18,313 bases of DNA from Desulfobulbaceae bacterium (GTDB lineage Bacteria > Desulfobacterota > Desulfobulbia > Desulfobulbales > SURF-16): positions 1 to 18,313 of the forward strand of contig JANTGB010000007.1 of NCBI GenBank assembly GCA_024763115.1, written 5' to 3'. Below, in pieces: positions 1 to 8,078 of the stretch (its first letter is position 1; each line of letters begins with the position of its first letter). The position numbers and the translations under genes are program-made. Under the pieces are notes generated by a model that had not been told where the DNA came from, did not search any database, and saw nothing but the letters and a program-made list of their open reading frames with translations.

Positions 1-94
1 TTGCCGAGGTCAGCGTGGTTTTACCATGGTCGATATGTCCGATGGTACCTATGTTGACGTGGGGTTTAGTTCTTTCAAATTTTTCTTTCGCCAT
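1..94 (-). CDS. tuf: Elongation factor Tu, N-terminal fragment (runs off the left edge)
   Basis: Thirty-one N-terminal residues are visible, beginning MAKEKFERTKPHVNIGTIGH and continuing into the P-loop segment HIDHGKTTLTSA. This is the diagnostic start of EF-Tu, the GTPase that delivers aminoacyl-tRNA to the ribosome in the cytoplasm. The ATG is at 94-92 and is preceded by a GAGG ribosome binding site, so the start is secure. It lies 146 bp downstream of fusA in the same direction, the classical end of the str operon. The rest of the gene is outside the window. A second tuf gene enters from the right edge, so the genome carries two copies in the same orientation about 18 kb apart. Identification is certain; the length cannot be judged. 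Confidence 0.97.
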   Translation of the reverse strand, partial: MAKEKFERTKPHVNIGTIGHIDHGKTTLTSA

Positions 95-240
95 GATTTT
101 TCCTCACTCTATTTTAAAATTCAGTGGCAATTAAAAAAGACGGAAGTCAGAAAACAAAAAAATATATTTTTTCATAAGTCTGCTGAAATCGCCTATATTT
201 CTATCTTACGTTAAAAGGATAGGGCATCATTAATTACCCG

Positions 241-2319
241 TCATACTCCTCTGACTTTTTTGATTATTTCCTGCGCTATCGAGTTCGGCACCTGATCATA
301 GCAGGAAAACTGCATGGTAAAATTAGCCCTGCCTTGAGTAGCTGACCGTAAATCAGTCGAATAGCCGAACATTTCAGCCAATGGAACAAGAGCTTTTATA
401 ATCTGTATTCCATTTTCCAGGCTGTCCATTCCCACAATTTTAGCCCGTTTAGTGTTCAGGTCTGAAATAGCATCTCCCATATACTCATCAGGCGAAGTTA
501 TTTCTATAGCCATAACAGGTTCAAGCAAAATCGACCTGCCTTTCCGCAATGCCTGGCGAAAGGCCATAGCTGCAGCTACGCCGAAGGACTGCTCTGTTGA
601 ATCCTCTTCATGATAAGAACCGCCGATCAGGGTAACCCTGATATCTACCACCGGATAACCTATCAGGGCTCCGGCATCGAGGTTTCCCTGAATACTGTTC
701 TTTATTGCCGGAACAAATTCAGCTGGAATTGAATCTTCCGCAACCCGGCATTTAAATTCAATTCCACTGCCGCGTTCAAGTGGTTCAACTGCAAGAATAA
801 CATGACCATACTGGCCGGCGCCGCCCTGCTGGTCAAATTCTCCTTCACCTGTTGTCTTAGTGCTTATCGTTTCCTTATAGGCAACCTGAGGCTTGCCGAC
901 ATTAGCTCCGACCTTGAATTCCCTAACCAGTCGTTCGACAATAATATCCAGGTGTAGCTCACCCATGCCGGAAATTATTGTCTGACCGCTGTCAGGATCA
1001 ATACTTACCTTAAAGGAAGGATCCTCCATGGATATTTTTGCCAGGCTTTCATTTAATTTTTCCTGATCAGCCTTACCCTTAGGCTCAATGGCAATGCTTA
1101 TTACCGGCTCAGGGAACTCCATGGTGTCAAGAAGCAAGGTGTCACCGGGAGCGCACAGAGTCTCTCCTGTACCGGTAAATCGCAACCCCACAAGCGCGCC
1201 GATTTCTCCTGGGCCCAGTTCATTAACCTCTTCCCGCTTGTTGGAATGCATTTTTACAATACGCCCAACTTTTTCCTTCTTTCGTTTTAGAGGATTAAAT
1301 AATTTATCACCGGTTTTCAGCTTGCCGGAGTAAACTCTGGCATAAGCGAGATTGCCGACAAAAGGATCTGAGACAATTTTAAACACCAGGGCACATAATT
1401 TTTCACTTGCCCCGGTTTTTCTAATTTCCGTCTCACCTTTCCTGTTGACTCCCTCCACCGGAGGAATATCAGTAGGTGACGGCAGATAAGCCACTAGCGC
1501 ATCCAATAATGGCTGTACGCCTTTATTCTTGAAGGCGCTGCCACATAAAACCGGCACAACTTCAAGGTTAAGGGTTGCTTTTCTGACCGCCCGCCGAATT
1601 TCATCAGCACTGACAGGTTCTTCTTCCAGATATTTTTCCATGACCCCATCATCGAAGTCGGCCAGCTTCTCGATAAGGGTCATTCGTGCAGCCGTGAATG
1701 TTTCCAGGTGATCTATCGGGATATCTTCTTCAGTGACTTTCAGTCCCTGACTTTCTTCATCAAAGACCAGTTTCTTTTCTTCAATTAAATCAATTATACC
1801 GCTGAAATTATCCTCACTACCTACCGGAATCTGAAGCGGCAGAGGATTTGCTCTCAGACGTTCAGATATCATATCGACGCAACGCCCGAAATCAGCGCCG
1901 ATACGATCCATTTTGTTAACAAAGGCAATCCGTGGTATTGAATACTTATCAGCCTGCCGCCATACTGTTTCAGATTGCGGCTCTACTCCGCCCACCGCAC
2001 AGAATACCGCTATTACCCCATCCAATACCCGCAGACATCGTTCTACTTCAACTGTAAAATCAACATGTCCCGGAGTATCAATAATATTTATTTGATGGTT
2101 TTTCCAGGTGCAGGTAGTGGCTGCCGAGGTTATGGTAATACCTCGTTCCTGCTCCTGTTCCATCCAGTCCATAACAGCAGCGCCGTCATGAACTTCACCG
2201 ATTTTGTGAGACCTACCGGTATAGTAAAGAATTCGTTCCGTAGTTGTCGTTTTCCCGGCATCTATATGTGCCGTTATGCCTATGTTGCGAAGCCGGGCTA
2301 GAGAGATGTTTCCTGCCAT
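241..2319 (-). CDS. fusA: Elongation factor G (translocation GTPase)
   Basis: A 692-residue EF-G, the normal length for the family. EF-G catalyses GTP-dependent translocation of tRNA and mRNA on the ribosome and, with RRF, ribosome recycling. The G domain shows the P-loop AHIDAGKT (about residues 17-24), the switch II motif DTPGH (81-85) and NKMD (135-138). The switch I segment ending RGITITSAATT is intact. Downstream domains are collinear, including the domain IV stretch around GGAGQYGHV. The start ATG at 2319 gives the usual MAGNISLARLRNIG opening, but only a weak purine-rich ribosome binding site precedes it. Its neighbours are rpsG (153 bp upstream) and tuf (146 bp downstream), the standard str order. 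A promoter-like sequence in the rpsG-fusA gap may supply extra transcription. Nothing in the protein looks degraded. Confidence 0.97.
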   Translation of the reverse strand: MAGNISLARLRNIGITAHIDAGKTTTTERILYYTGRSHKIGEVHDGAAVMDWMEQEQERGITITSAATTCTWKNHQINIIDTPGHVDFTVEVERCLRVLDGVIAVFCAVGGVEPQSETVWRQADKYSIPRIAFVNKMDRIGADFGRCVDMISERLRANPLPLQIPVGSEDNFSGIIDLIEEKKLVFDEESQGLKVTEEDIPIDHLETFTAARMTLIEKLADFDDGVMEKYLEEEPVSADEIRRAVRKATLNLEVVPVLCGSAFKNKGVQPLLDALVAYLPSPTDIPPVEGVNRKGETEIRKTGASEKLCALVFKIVSDPFVGNLAYARVYSGKLKTGDKLFNPLKRKKEKVGRIVKMHSNKREEVNELGPGEIGALVGLRFTGTGETLCAPGDTLLLDTMEFPEPVISIAIEPKGKADQEKLNESLAKISMEDPSFKVSIDPDSGQTIISGMGELHLDIIVERLVREFKVGANVGKPQVAYKETISTKTTGEGEFDQQGGAGQYGHVILAVEPLERGSGIEFKCRVAEDSIPAEFVPAIKNSIQGNLDAGALIGYPVVDIRVTLIGGSYHEEDSTEQSFGVAAAMAFRQALRKGRSILLEPVMAIEITSPDEYMGDAISDLNTKRAKIVGMDSLENGIQIIKALVPLAEMFGYSTDLRSATQGRANFTMQFSCYDQVPNSIAQEIIKKVRGV

Positions 2320-2429
2320 ATCTTTTTTCTCTTAACATCTCTGATTGAATGCTGTCGGCATATTTTTTATAATATAAAACTGATCCGCCCATTACTTCTA
2401 ACCAAGTTCAACAACCACGGAACCCAGGA

Positions 2430-2458
2430 TATATAACCGGGTTCAGAACTCCTGTCAA
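2430..2458 (-). promoter_or_regulatory. Predicted sigma70-type promoter for fusA-tuf
   Basis: On the minus strand a perfect -35 box TTGACA (plus 2453-2458) is followed by a 17-base spacer and the -10-like hexamer TATATA (plus 2430-2435). It sits just after the rpsG stop and about 110 bases before the fusA start. An inverted pair GAACCC/GGGTTC overlaps the spacer and -10 region, and could be an operator or chance. The -35 and spacing are ideal; the -10 matches 4 of 6 consensus positions. A second start would let the elongation factors be made in excess over S12 and S7, which is inference. Confidence 0.5.
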
Positions 2459-2472
2459 CCAGGATATTTTCA

Positions 2473-2946
2473 TTACCAGCGATAATGGGCAAATGCCTTA
2501 TTAGCCTCTGCCATTTTATGCGTATCTTCCCGTTTCTTAACTGAAGCGCCCCTATTGTTAAAGGCATCGGTAAATTCAGCGGCCAGCTTGTCTGCCATCG
2601 TTTTACCTGATCTTTTCTGGGCATAGCCGACCAGCCAGCGGATAGCGAGAGCATTACGACGTTCAGGCCTGACCTCAATAGGCACCTGGTAAGTTGCCCC
2701 GCCAACCCGACGCGATTTAACCTCTACTCTGGGCCGTACCTGTTCCATGGCCTTTTCAAAAACCTCAAGAGGTTCATTATCGGATATTCTATTGTCGACA
2801 ATATCCATTGCATCATAAAAAATCTTTCTGGCTATATTTTTCTTACCACGTTGCATCAAGCCATTTATAAACTTGGCTACAAGAGGGCTGTTATAACGAG
2901 GGTCCGGAGTTATCAACCTCTTGGCCACCAGTTTGCGTCTTGGCAT
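2473..2946 (-). CDS. rpsG: 30S ribosomal protein S7
   Basis: A 157-residue protein starting MPRRKLVAKRLITPDPRYNS and ending AFAHYRW, full length for bacterial S7 (about 156). S7 nucleates assembly of the 30S head by binding the 3' domain of 16S rRNA and lies near the E site. The conserved block around GGATYQVPIEVRPERR (the beta-hairpin and its approach, about residues 80-97) is intact. The ATG at 2946 follows an AGGAG ribosome binding site at good spacing. It is 49 bp downstream of rpsL and almost certainly co-transcribed with it. In E. coli S7 represses translation of this operon through the rpsL-rpsG spacer; I see no obvious equivalent structure in the 49 bp here. Confidence 0.97.
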   Translation of the reverse strand: MPRRKLVAKRLITPDPRYNSPLVAKFINGLMQRGKKNIARKIFYDAMDIVDNRISDNEPLEVFEKAMEQVRPRVEVKSRRVGGATYQVPIEVRPERRNALAIRWLVGYAQKRSGKTMADKLAAEFTDAFNNRGASVKKREDTHKMAEANKAFAHYRW

Positions 2947-2995
2947 TTCAACTTGCTCCTATAATAGTAATATCAGAATCTTTTCCCGAATAATA

Positions 2996-3367
2996 TTATT
3001 TGGGTCGTTTAGCTCCATACTTGGATCGCCCCTGACGACGTTCCGAAACCCCAAGAGTATCCAGCGTGCCCCTGACGACATGATAACGAACACCAGGCAA
3101 GTCTTTTACCCTGCCGCCTCTGATCAGGACAACCGAATGCTCCTGCAGATTATGGCCGATACCAGGAATATATGAAGTTACCTCAATACCATTAGTCAAT
3201 CTTACCCTGGCGACCTTTCTCAACGCCGAGTTTGGTTTTTTCGGGGTTGTGGTATAGACACGTACACATACACCACGTTTCTGAGGTGATCCTTTCAGGG
3301 CCGGCGTATTTGTCCTCTTGATGGATTTCTTCCGGCCTTGACGAACCAGCTGATTGATGGTCGGCAT
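2996..3367 (-). CDS. rpsL: 30S ribosomal protein S12
   Basis: A 123-residue protein starting MPTINQLVRQGRKKS, the normal S12 length. S12 lies at the decoding centre and influences translational accuracy. The two loops in which streptomycin-resistance substitutions occur read TTTPKKPNSA, with Lys at position 43, and RVKDLPGVRYH, with Lys at 88, so the gene looks wild type. Asp89, the residue methylthiolated by RimO in many bacteria, is present. The ATG at 3367 is preceded by AGGAG eight bases upstream. It begins the str segment (rpsL-rpsG-fusA-tuf) 120 bp after rpoC, with a promoter-like sequence in that gap. Confidence 0.97.
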   Translation of the reverse strand: MPTINQLVRQGRKKSIKRTNTPALKGSPQKRGVCVRVYTTTPKKPNSALRKVARVRLTNGIEVTSYIPGIGHNLQEHSVVLIRGGRVKDLPGVRYHVVRGTLDTLGVSERRQGRSKYGAKRPK

Positions 3368-3432
3368 TTAAATAACTCCTTTTACTCTCTTTAAAATTTA
3401 TCTTCTACATTTCCCGACAAACGAAAAACGGA

Positions 3433-3462
3433 ATAATTAACCGAACATTTGCCTGATGTCAA
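3433..3462 (-). promoter_or_regulatory. Predicted promoter for the rpsL-rpsG-fusA segment
   Basis: In the 120-bp rpoC-rpsL gap the minus strand has a perfect -35 TTGACA (plus 3457-3462) and, after 18 bases, AATTAT (plus 3433-3438), a 4/6 match to the -10 consensus. It would start transcription about 60 bases before the rpsL ATG. The -35 is convincing and the -10 only fair. An str-operon promoter at this place is common in bacteria where rpoC and rpsL are adjacent. Confidence 0.45.
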
Positions 3463-3487
3463 GAGCAATTTTTCCAGCGTTAAACTC

Positions 3488-6400
3488 TTACTTATCTTTC
3501 TCCAGCGAATAACGATCAAGACGGCCTGTGCCGGCCGGCACAAGTCGTCCCATAATTACGTTTTCCTTCAAACCGGCAAGATTATCAACCTTACCGGCCA
3601 TGGCGGCATTAGTCAGAACCTTGGTCGTTTCCTGAAAAGAGGCGGCAGAGATAAAACTATCAGTGCTCAAGGAGGCCTTTGTTACTCCCAGGAGCAGAGG
3701 TTCGGCTACTGCCGGTTTCTTGCCTTCCTTGAGAAGCTGATCATTTACATCTTTAAATTTCCACCACTCGACCTGTTCTCCCAACATAAAAGCACTGTCG
3801 CCAACTCCGGTTATATGGATACGGCGCAGCATCTGCCGGACAATAACCTCGATATGCTTATCATTGATCTTGACACCCTGGAGACGATATACCTCCTGGA
3901 TTTCATTAACCAGAAACTTGGCAAGTTCCTTAACCCCAAGAACCCTGAGAATGTCGTTAGGATCAGGAGACCCATCCATTAATGCCTCTCCCGCTTTGAC
4001 ATAATCGCCTTCATGGACGCTTATATGTTTACCCTTGGGAATCAGATACTCCCTGGGCTTGCCTAACTCCGGCGTAACAACTACCCGTTTCTTGCCCTTC
4101 AGGTCATTACCGAAACTTATCCGCCCGTCAATCTCGGTTATTACTGCCAGTTCCTTGGGTTTGCGCACCTCAAACAGTTCCGCTACTCTGGGCAGGCCAC
4201 CGGTAATATCCTTGGTTTTAGTAGTTTCCCGAGGTATCTTGCCGATAATACTGCCGGCCTCAATATCAGCCCCCTCTTCCACAATAATAATGGTGCCGAC
4301 CGGCAGACTGTATCGGGCCGGACTTTTAGAATTGGGAAGTTTCAAGGCCTTGCCGTTTTCGTCCTTCAGGGAAATACTGGGGGTCATCTGAGTGACCTTG
4401 GTGGGGATAATAACATGGCTTGACTTGCCGGTAATGGGATCAATCCGTTCCTGCATGGTTGTTCCCTCGACAATATCGGCAAATTTCACCTTGCCGGCTA
4501 CTTCACTGACAATGGGAATAGTAAAAGGATCCCAGTCGGCAATCAGAGCATCAGGTTCCACTTCGGCTCCATCAGCAACATGAATCTGGGCACCGTAGGT
4601 CAACTGGTAGCGCTCACGCTCCCTGCCCTTGGAACCGAGAATACTAATCTCACCATTACGGTTCATAACAATCATTTTACCATCTTCACCGGTAACAAAA
4701 TGAAGGTTCTGAAACTTTAAAGTGCCGCCGAACTGGCTGCGAACCTCTGCCTGCTCGACACTCCGGCTTGCCGTGCCGCCGATGTGAAAGGTGCGCATGG
4801 TAAGCTGAGTGCCGGGCTCACCAATAGACTGAGCGGCAATAATTCCCACAGCCTCGCCGATATTAACCATGTGGCCGCGGCCGAGGTCACGGCCGTAACA
4901 CTTGGTACATACTCCGCGTTTTGACTGACATGTCAGAACCGACCTGATCAGAATCCGATCAATACCGGCCTTTTCAATAAGCTCAACCTTGTTCTCAGTA
5001 AACTCCTCATTAGCCTTGACAATCAGTTCGCCGTTAAAGGGATCAATGATATCCTCCAGAGCAACCCGGCCCAGGATACGTTCACCAACCTTCTGGATAA
5101 TCTCCCCGCCTTCCACGAGTGGTTCGGCAATAATACCGTCCAGGGTCCGGCAATCCTTTTCAACAATAGTAGAATCCTGGGCAACATCAACCAGCCGCCT
5201 GGTCAGATATCCCGAGTTGGCGGTTTTAAGCGCCGTGTCAGCCAGACCTTTCCGGGCTCCATGGGTTGAAATAAAATATTCCAGCACATTCAAACCTTCC
5301 CGAAAATTAGCCTTGATCGGCGACTCGATAATCGCCCCGGACGGTTTAGCCATCAGGCCCCGCATCCCGGCAAGCTGACGAATCTGATCCTTGCTGCCCC
5401 TGGCTCCGGAATCAGCCATAATAAAAATCGGATTAAAACTTGGCGTTTCAATAAGTTTGCCTTCTTTATCCCGGAGGTACTGGACGCTTAATTCCGTCAT
5501 CATTTCCTTGGCAACGTCATCAGTGGCCCGAGACCAGATATCAACGACCTTATTATATTTCTCCCCGGAGGTAATCAGTCCGTCGGAATATTGCGTTTCA
5601 ACATCAAAAACATCGCTTTCCGCTTTAGCCAGAATATCATCTTTACTGACCGGAATCTGCATATCATTAATACAGATGGAAATTGCCGCCTTGGTAGCAA
5701 ATTCATAACCGGTATCTTTCAATCTGTCGCTTAAGATAACCGTAGCCTTGGTCCCGGCATGACGATATGAATAGTCAATAAGTCTGGCCAGAATCTTTTT
5801 ACTCATCACCTTGTTGACCTCGGCAAACGGCACCTTATCAGGCAGCAATTCACCGAGAATCACCCGACCAACCGTGGTATCGACCAATTCGCCCTTGATC
5901 CGTACCCTGATTTTGGCCTGGAGATGCACGGCGCCGTGATCATAAGCCATACGCGCCTCTTCCGGAGAAGAAAAAATCTTGCCCTCGCCGGTTACCAGGA
6001 GCCTTTCCCGACTCATGTAATAGAGACCGAGCACCACATCCTGACTGGGGACGATAATCGGTTCGCCGTTAGCGGGTGAAAGAATGTTGTTGGTTGACAT
6101 CATCAAAACCCGGGCTTCAACCTGGGCTTCAACGGTAAGCGGGAGATGAACAGCCATCTGATCGCCGTCAAAGTCGGCATTAAAGGCAGCACAGACCAGA
6201 GGATGCAACTGAATCGCCTTTCCCTCAATCAGCACCGGCTCAAAGGCCTGCATACCAAGACGATGGAGCGTTGGCGCCCGGTTGAGAATGATAGGATATT
6301 CCCGCACCACATCATCAAGCACGTCCCAGACTTCCTGAGTGCCCTTTTCCACCATTTTTCTGGCACTCTTGATCGTGGTTACATGACCCAGCATTTCCAG

Positions 6401-7552
6401 TTTATTGTAAATATATGGTTTAAAAAGCTCCAAAGCCATTTTTTTAGGCAGACCGCACTGATGAAGGCGAAGATGGGGGCCGACAATAATAACGGTACGG
6501 CCTGAATAATCTACCCGTTTACCCAGCAGATTCTGGCGGAAACGACCCTGCTTACCCTTGAGCATGTCACTAAGAGACTTCAACGCTCTTTTATTTGGTC
6601 CGGTGATGGTTTTTCCCCGACGGCCATTATCAAAAAGGACATCCACCGCCTCCTGCAGCATCCGTTTCTCGTTACGAATAATAATTTCCGGTGCATCCAG
6701 CTCCAGAAGTCTTTTCAATCGGTTATTTCGATTAATCACCCGCCGGTAGAGATCATTTAAGTCGGAAGTGGCAAATCGCCCCCCTTCCAGAGGAACAAGA
6801 GGGCGCAGATCGGGCGGCAGTACCGGAATAACTTTTAAAATCATCCATTCGGGCCTGTTTCCCGAATCACGAAAAGCCTCAACCACATTAAGCCGCTTGG
6901 CCAGCTTCTTGCGTTTTGCTTCGGAACCGGTGGTGCGCATCTCTTCCCGCAGGGTCTCGGAAAGTGAATTCAAATCTAGATGCTGGAGAATATCTCTGAT
7001 GGCCTCAGCCCCGATCCCCACCTTAAATTTCCCCGGGAACTCCTCCCGGCTCAACCGATACTGTTCTTCATTAAGCAGCATGCCGATCGGGATACTGGGT
7101 TCATCAGATCTGACCACAACGTAAGAATCAAAATAAAGAACCCTCTCCAGATTCTTTAACGTCATATCACAAAGATTTCCAATCTTGCTCGGCAGGCTTT
7201 TCAAAAACCATATATGAGCAACCGGGGCGGCAAGTTCAATATGCCCCAGCCGTTCCCGCCTTACTTTGGACTGAATTACCTCAACCCCGCATTTTTCACA
7301 GACAACGCCTCGATGTTTCATGCGCTTGTATTTGCCGCAATTACATTCATAGTCCTTAACCGGGCCGAAAATTTTGGCACAGAAAAGACCGTCACGCTCA
7401 GGCTTAAATGTCCGGTAGTTAATTGTTTCCGGTTTCTTTACCTCACCATGAGACCAGTCCCTTATTTTTTCAGGAGAGGCAAGTGAGATTCTAACCCGTT
7501 TAAATTTTACCGGTTTTTTTTCCTTGGTAAAAAAACTAAAAAGTTCTTCCAC
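3488..7552 (-). CDS. rpoC: DNA-directed RNA polymerase subunit beta'
   Basis: A 1354-residue beta' subunit, the clamp half of the transcription active site. The N-terminal zinc ribbon has C70, C72, C85 and C88. The catalytic loop NADFDGDQMAVH spans about 458-469, with the three magnesium-binding aspartates at 460, 462 and 464. The second zinc site is seen as a Cys near DCRTLDG plus the CQSKRGVCTKC cluster. The bridge-helix region reads ARKGLADTALKTANSGYLTRRL. The start is a GTG at 7552 (encoding VEELFSFF, read as Met), preceded by AGG seven bases upstream. It aligns with the usual MKDLLKF opening and no ATG fits better. It follows rpoB after an unusually long 525-bp gap filled by repeats, although the two subunits are needed in equal amounts. 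Confidence 0.98.
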   Translation of the reverse strand: MEELFSFFTKEKKPVKFKRVRISLASPEKIRDWSHGEVKKPETINYRTFKPERDGLFCAKIFGPVKDYECNCGKYKRMKHRGVVCEKCGVEVIQSKVRRERLGHIELAAPVAHIWFLKSLPSKIGNLCDMTLKNLERVLYFDSYVVVRSDEPSIPIGMLLNEEQYRLSREEFPGKFKVGIGAEAIRDILQHLDLNSLSETLREEMRTTGSEAKRKKLAKRLNVVEAFRDSGNRPEWMILKVIPVLPPDLRPLVPLEGGRFATSDLNDLYRRVINRNNRLKRLLELDAPEIIIRNEKRMLQEAVDVLFDNGRRGKTITGPNKRALKSLSDMLKGKQGRFRQNLLGKRVDYSGRTVIIVGPHLRLHQCGLPKKMALELFKPYIYNKLEMLGHVTTIKSARKMVEKGTQEVWDVLDDVVREYPIILNRAPTLHRLGMQAFEPVLIEGKAIQLHPLVCAAFNADFDGDQMAVHLPLTVEAQVEARVLMMSTNNILSPANGEPIIVPSQDVVLGLYYMSRERLLVTGEGKIFSSPEEARMAYDHGAVHLQAKIRVRIKGELVDTTVGRVILGELLPDKVPFAEVNKVMSKKILARLIDYSYRHAGTKATVILSDRLKDTGYEFATKAAISICINDMQIPVSKDDILAKAESDVFDVETQYSDGLITSGEKYNKVVDIWSRATDDVAKEMMTELSVQYLRDKEGKLIETPSFNPIFIMADSGARGSKDQIRQLAGMRGLMAKPSGAIIESPIKANFREGLNVLEYFISTHGARKGLADTALKTANSGYLTRRLVDVAQDSTIVEKDCRTLDGIIAEPLVEGGEIIQKVGERILGRVALEDIIDPFNGELIVKANEEFTENKVELIEKAGIDRILIRSVLTCQSKRGVCTKCYGRDLGRGHMVNIGEAVGIIAAQSIGEPGTQLTMRTFHIGGTASRSVEQAEVRSQFGGTLKFQNLHFVTGEDGKMIVMNRNGEISILGSKGRERERYQLTYGAQIHVADGAEVEPDALIADWDPFTIPIVSEVAGKVKFADIVEGTTMQERIDPITGKSSHVIIPTKVTQMTPSISLKDENGKALKLPNSKSPARYSLPVGTIIIVEEGADIEAGSIIGKIPRETTKTKDITGGLPRVAELFEVRKPKELAVITEIDGRISFGNDLKGKKRVVVTPELGKPREYLIPKGKHISVHEGDYVKAGEALMDGSPDPNDILRVLGVKELAKFLVNEIQEVYRLQGVKINDKHIEVIVRQMLRRIHITGVGDSAFMLGEQVEWWKFKDVNDQLLKEGKKPAVAEPLLLGVTKASLSTDSFISAASFQETTKVLTNAAMAGKVDNLAGLKENVIMGRLVPAGTGRLDRYSLEKDK

Positions 7553-7567
7553 GTCAGCACCTATATT

Positions 7568-7612
7568 AGAAGTCAGAAATCAGAAGACAGAAGTCGGATA
7601 TCAGAAGACAGA
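7568..7612. repeat. 21-bp imperfect direct repeat upstream of rpoC
   Basis: Two consecutive 21-bp units (7568-7588 and 7589-7609) share AGAAGTC...ATCAGAAGAC and differ at two positions. The flank continues the pattern for a few bases. The array ends 16 bp before the rpoC start codon and so lies in the mRNA leader. Similar GAAGTC words occur near 140 and, inverted, near 14865, so this may be a simple intergenic repeat of this genome. Confidence 0.7.
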
Positions 7613-7667
7613 TAATTGCTGTTTTCTTATCTGATATACGTCTTGCCTATGAATTTTTAAAATTATC

Positions 7668-7925
7668 GTAACTATTTCACGGGGTAAGCATCATAACTTC
7701 GCTAACCACCGTAATTGTAACCGGTTACAGGGTACAGGTAAGCGACCAAAGGGAGACTCCAGGTAAGCGACCAAAGGGAGACTCCAGGTAAGCGACCGGA
7801 GGGAGACTCCAGGTAAGCGACCGGAGGGAGACTCCGTTAGATTTTCGTGATCAGGTCGGCGCAGCGTATTAATCATACGTAAGCCGGGCTGACTGCGGAA
7901 ATACCTGATGCCCCTGAGCAGTTAC
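7668..7925 (+). mobile_element. MITE family I, copy with internal tandem expansion
   Basis: A 258-bp non-coding element between rpoB and rpoC. Its ends are GTAACTATTTCAC and, inverted, TGAGCAGTTAC. Internal landmarks shared with the copies at 12883, 14521 and 17629 are a 12-bp palindrome GTAACCGGTTAC (7717-7728), a GGTAAGCGACC...GAGACTCC block, and a hairpin-forming GCGTAT...ATACG segment. Without three extra 25-bp units it would be 183 bp, matching its relatives. No 8-bp target duplication is recognisable (left AAATTATC, right CTTATAGA), so it is probably older or has altered ends. The open frame across it changes phase at each 25-bp unit and is not a gene. GTAA ends suggest mobilisation by an IS66-type transposase elsewhere. 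Confidence 0.8.
7736..7835. repeat. Four tandem 25-bp units inside the family I element
   Basis: Four exact-length head-to-tail units at 7736-7760, 7761-7785, 7786-7810 and 7811-7835, each beginning AGGTAAGCGACC and ending GGGAGACTCC. Units 1 and 2 carry AA after GACC, and units 3 and 4 carry GG. They are otherwise identical. Other family copies in the window have one unit, so this is a local expansion. Confidence 0.95.
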
Positions 7926-7953
7926 CTTATAGAGATTAAATCATCTGCCAACC

Positions 7954-8078
7954 GTAAAAGTTCGGCAATGCCTCAGCTTCGTCCATTTTCACCCCTGACG
8001 GGACATAAAGGCCTGTGAGGCATGTTGGCTATTCAAACAAGCCAAAAGGGCCGGGTATGAAGTTTTGCCGACTTTTAC
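7954..8078 (+). mobile_element. MITE family II relative, abutting the rpoB stop codon
   Basis: A 125-bp element with ends GTAAAAGTTCGGCAA and, inverted, GTAAAAGTCGGCAA. Its right half (GCATGTTGGCTATTCAAACAAGC) aligns with the family II core at 17142-17249 (GCATACTGGTGCTATTCAAGCAG). Its left half is more diverged and contains a hairpin ATGCCTCA/TGAGGCAT. The last base of the element (8078) is also the last base of the rpoB TAG stop. No 8-bp target duplication is visible. Assignment to family II is by eye over a partial match. Confidence 0.65.

Noticed and set aside
2367..2705. A 112-codon minus-strand frame overlapping rpsG
   Set aside because: It lies in another frame of the S7 gene, has no ribosome binding site and no recognisable domain.
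3449..3982. A 177-codon plus-strand open frame overlapping the rpoC 3' end
   Set aside because: It is antisense to well-conserved RpoC sequence and resembles no protein family. Similar antisense frames across rpoB, rpoC and fusA are by-products of codon bias.
7668..7835. Possible CRISPR array in the rpoB-rpoC gap
   Set aside because: The 25-bp units are directly contiguous with no spacers, and the block belongs to a dispersed MITE family.
7691..7876. A 61-codon minus-strand open frame with repeated SLRSLTWSLPLVAYLESPFG-like peptides
   Set aside because: It is produced by the 25-bp tandem units of a MITE. The unit is not a multiple of three, so each copy is read in a different frame, and there is no ribosome binding site or family match.
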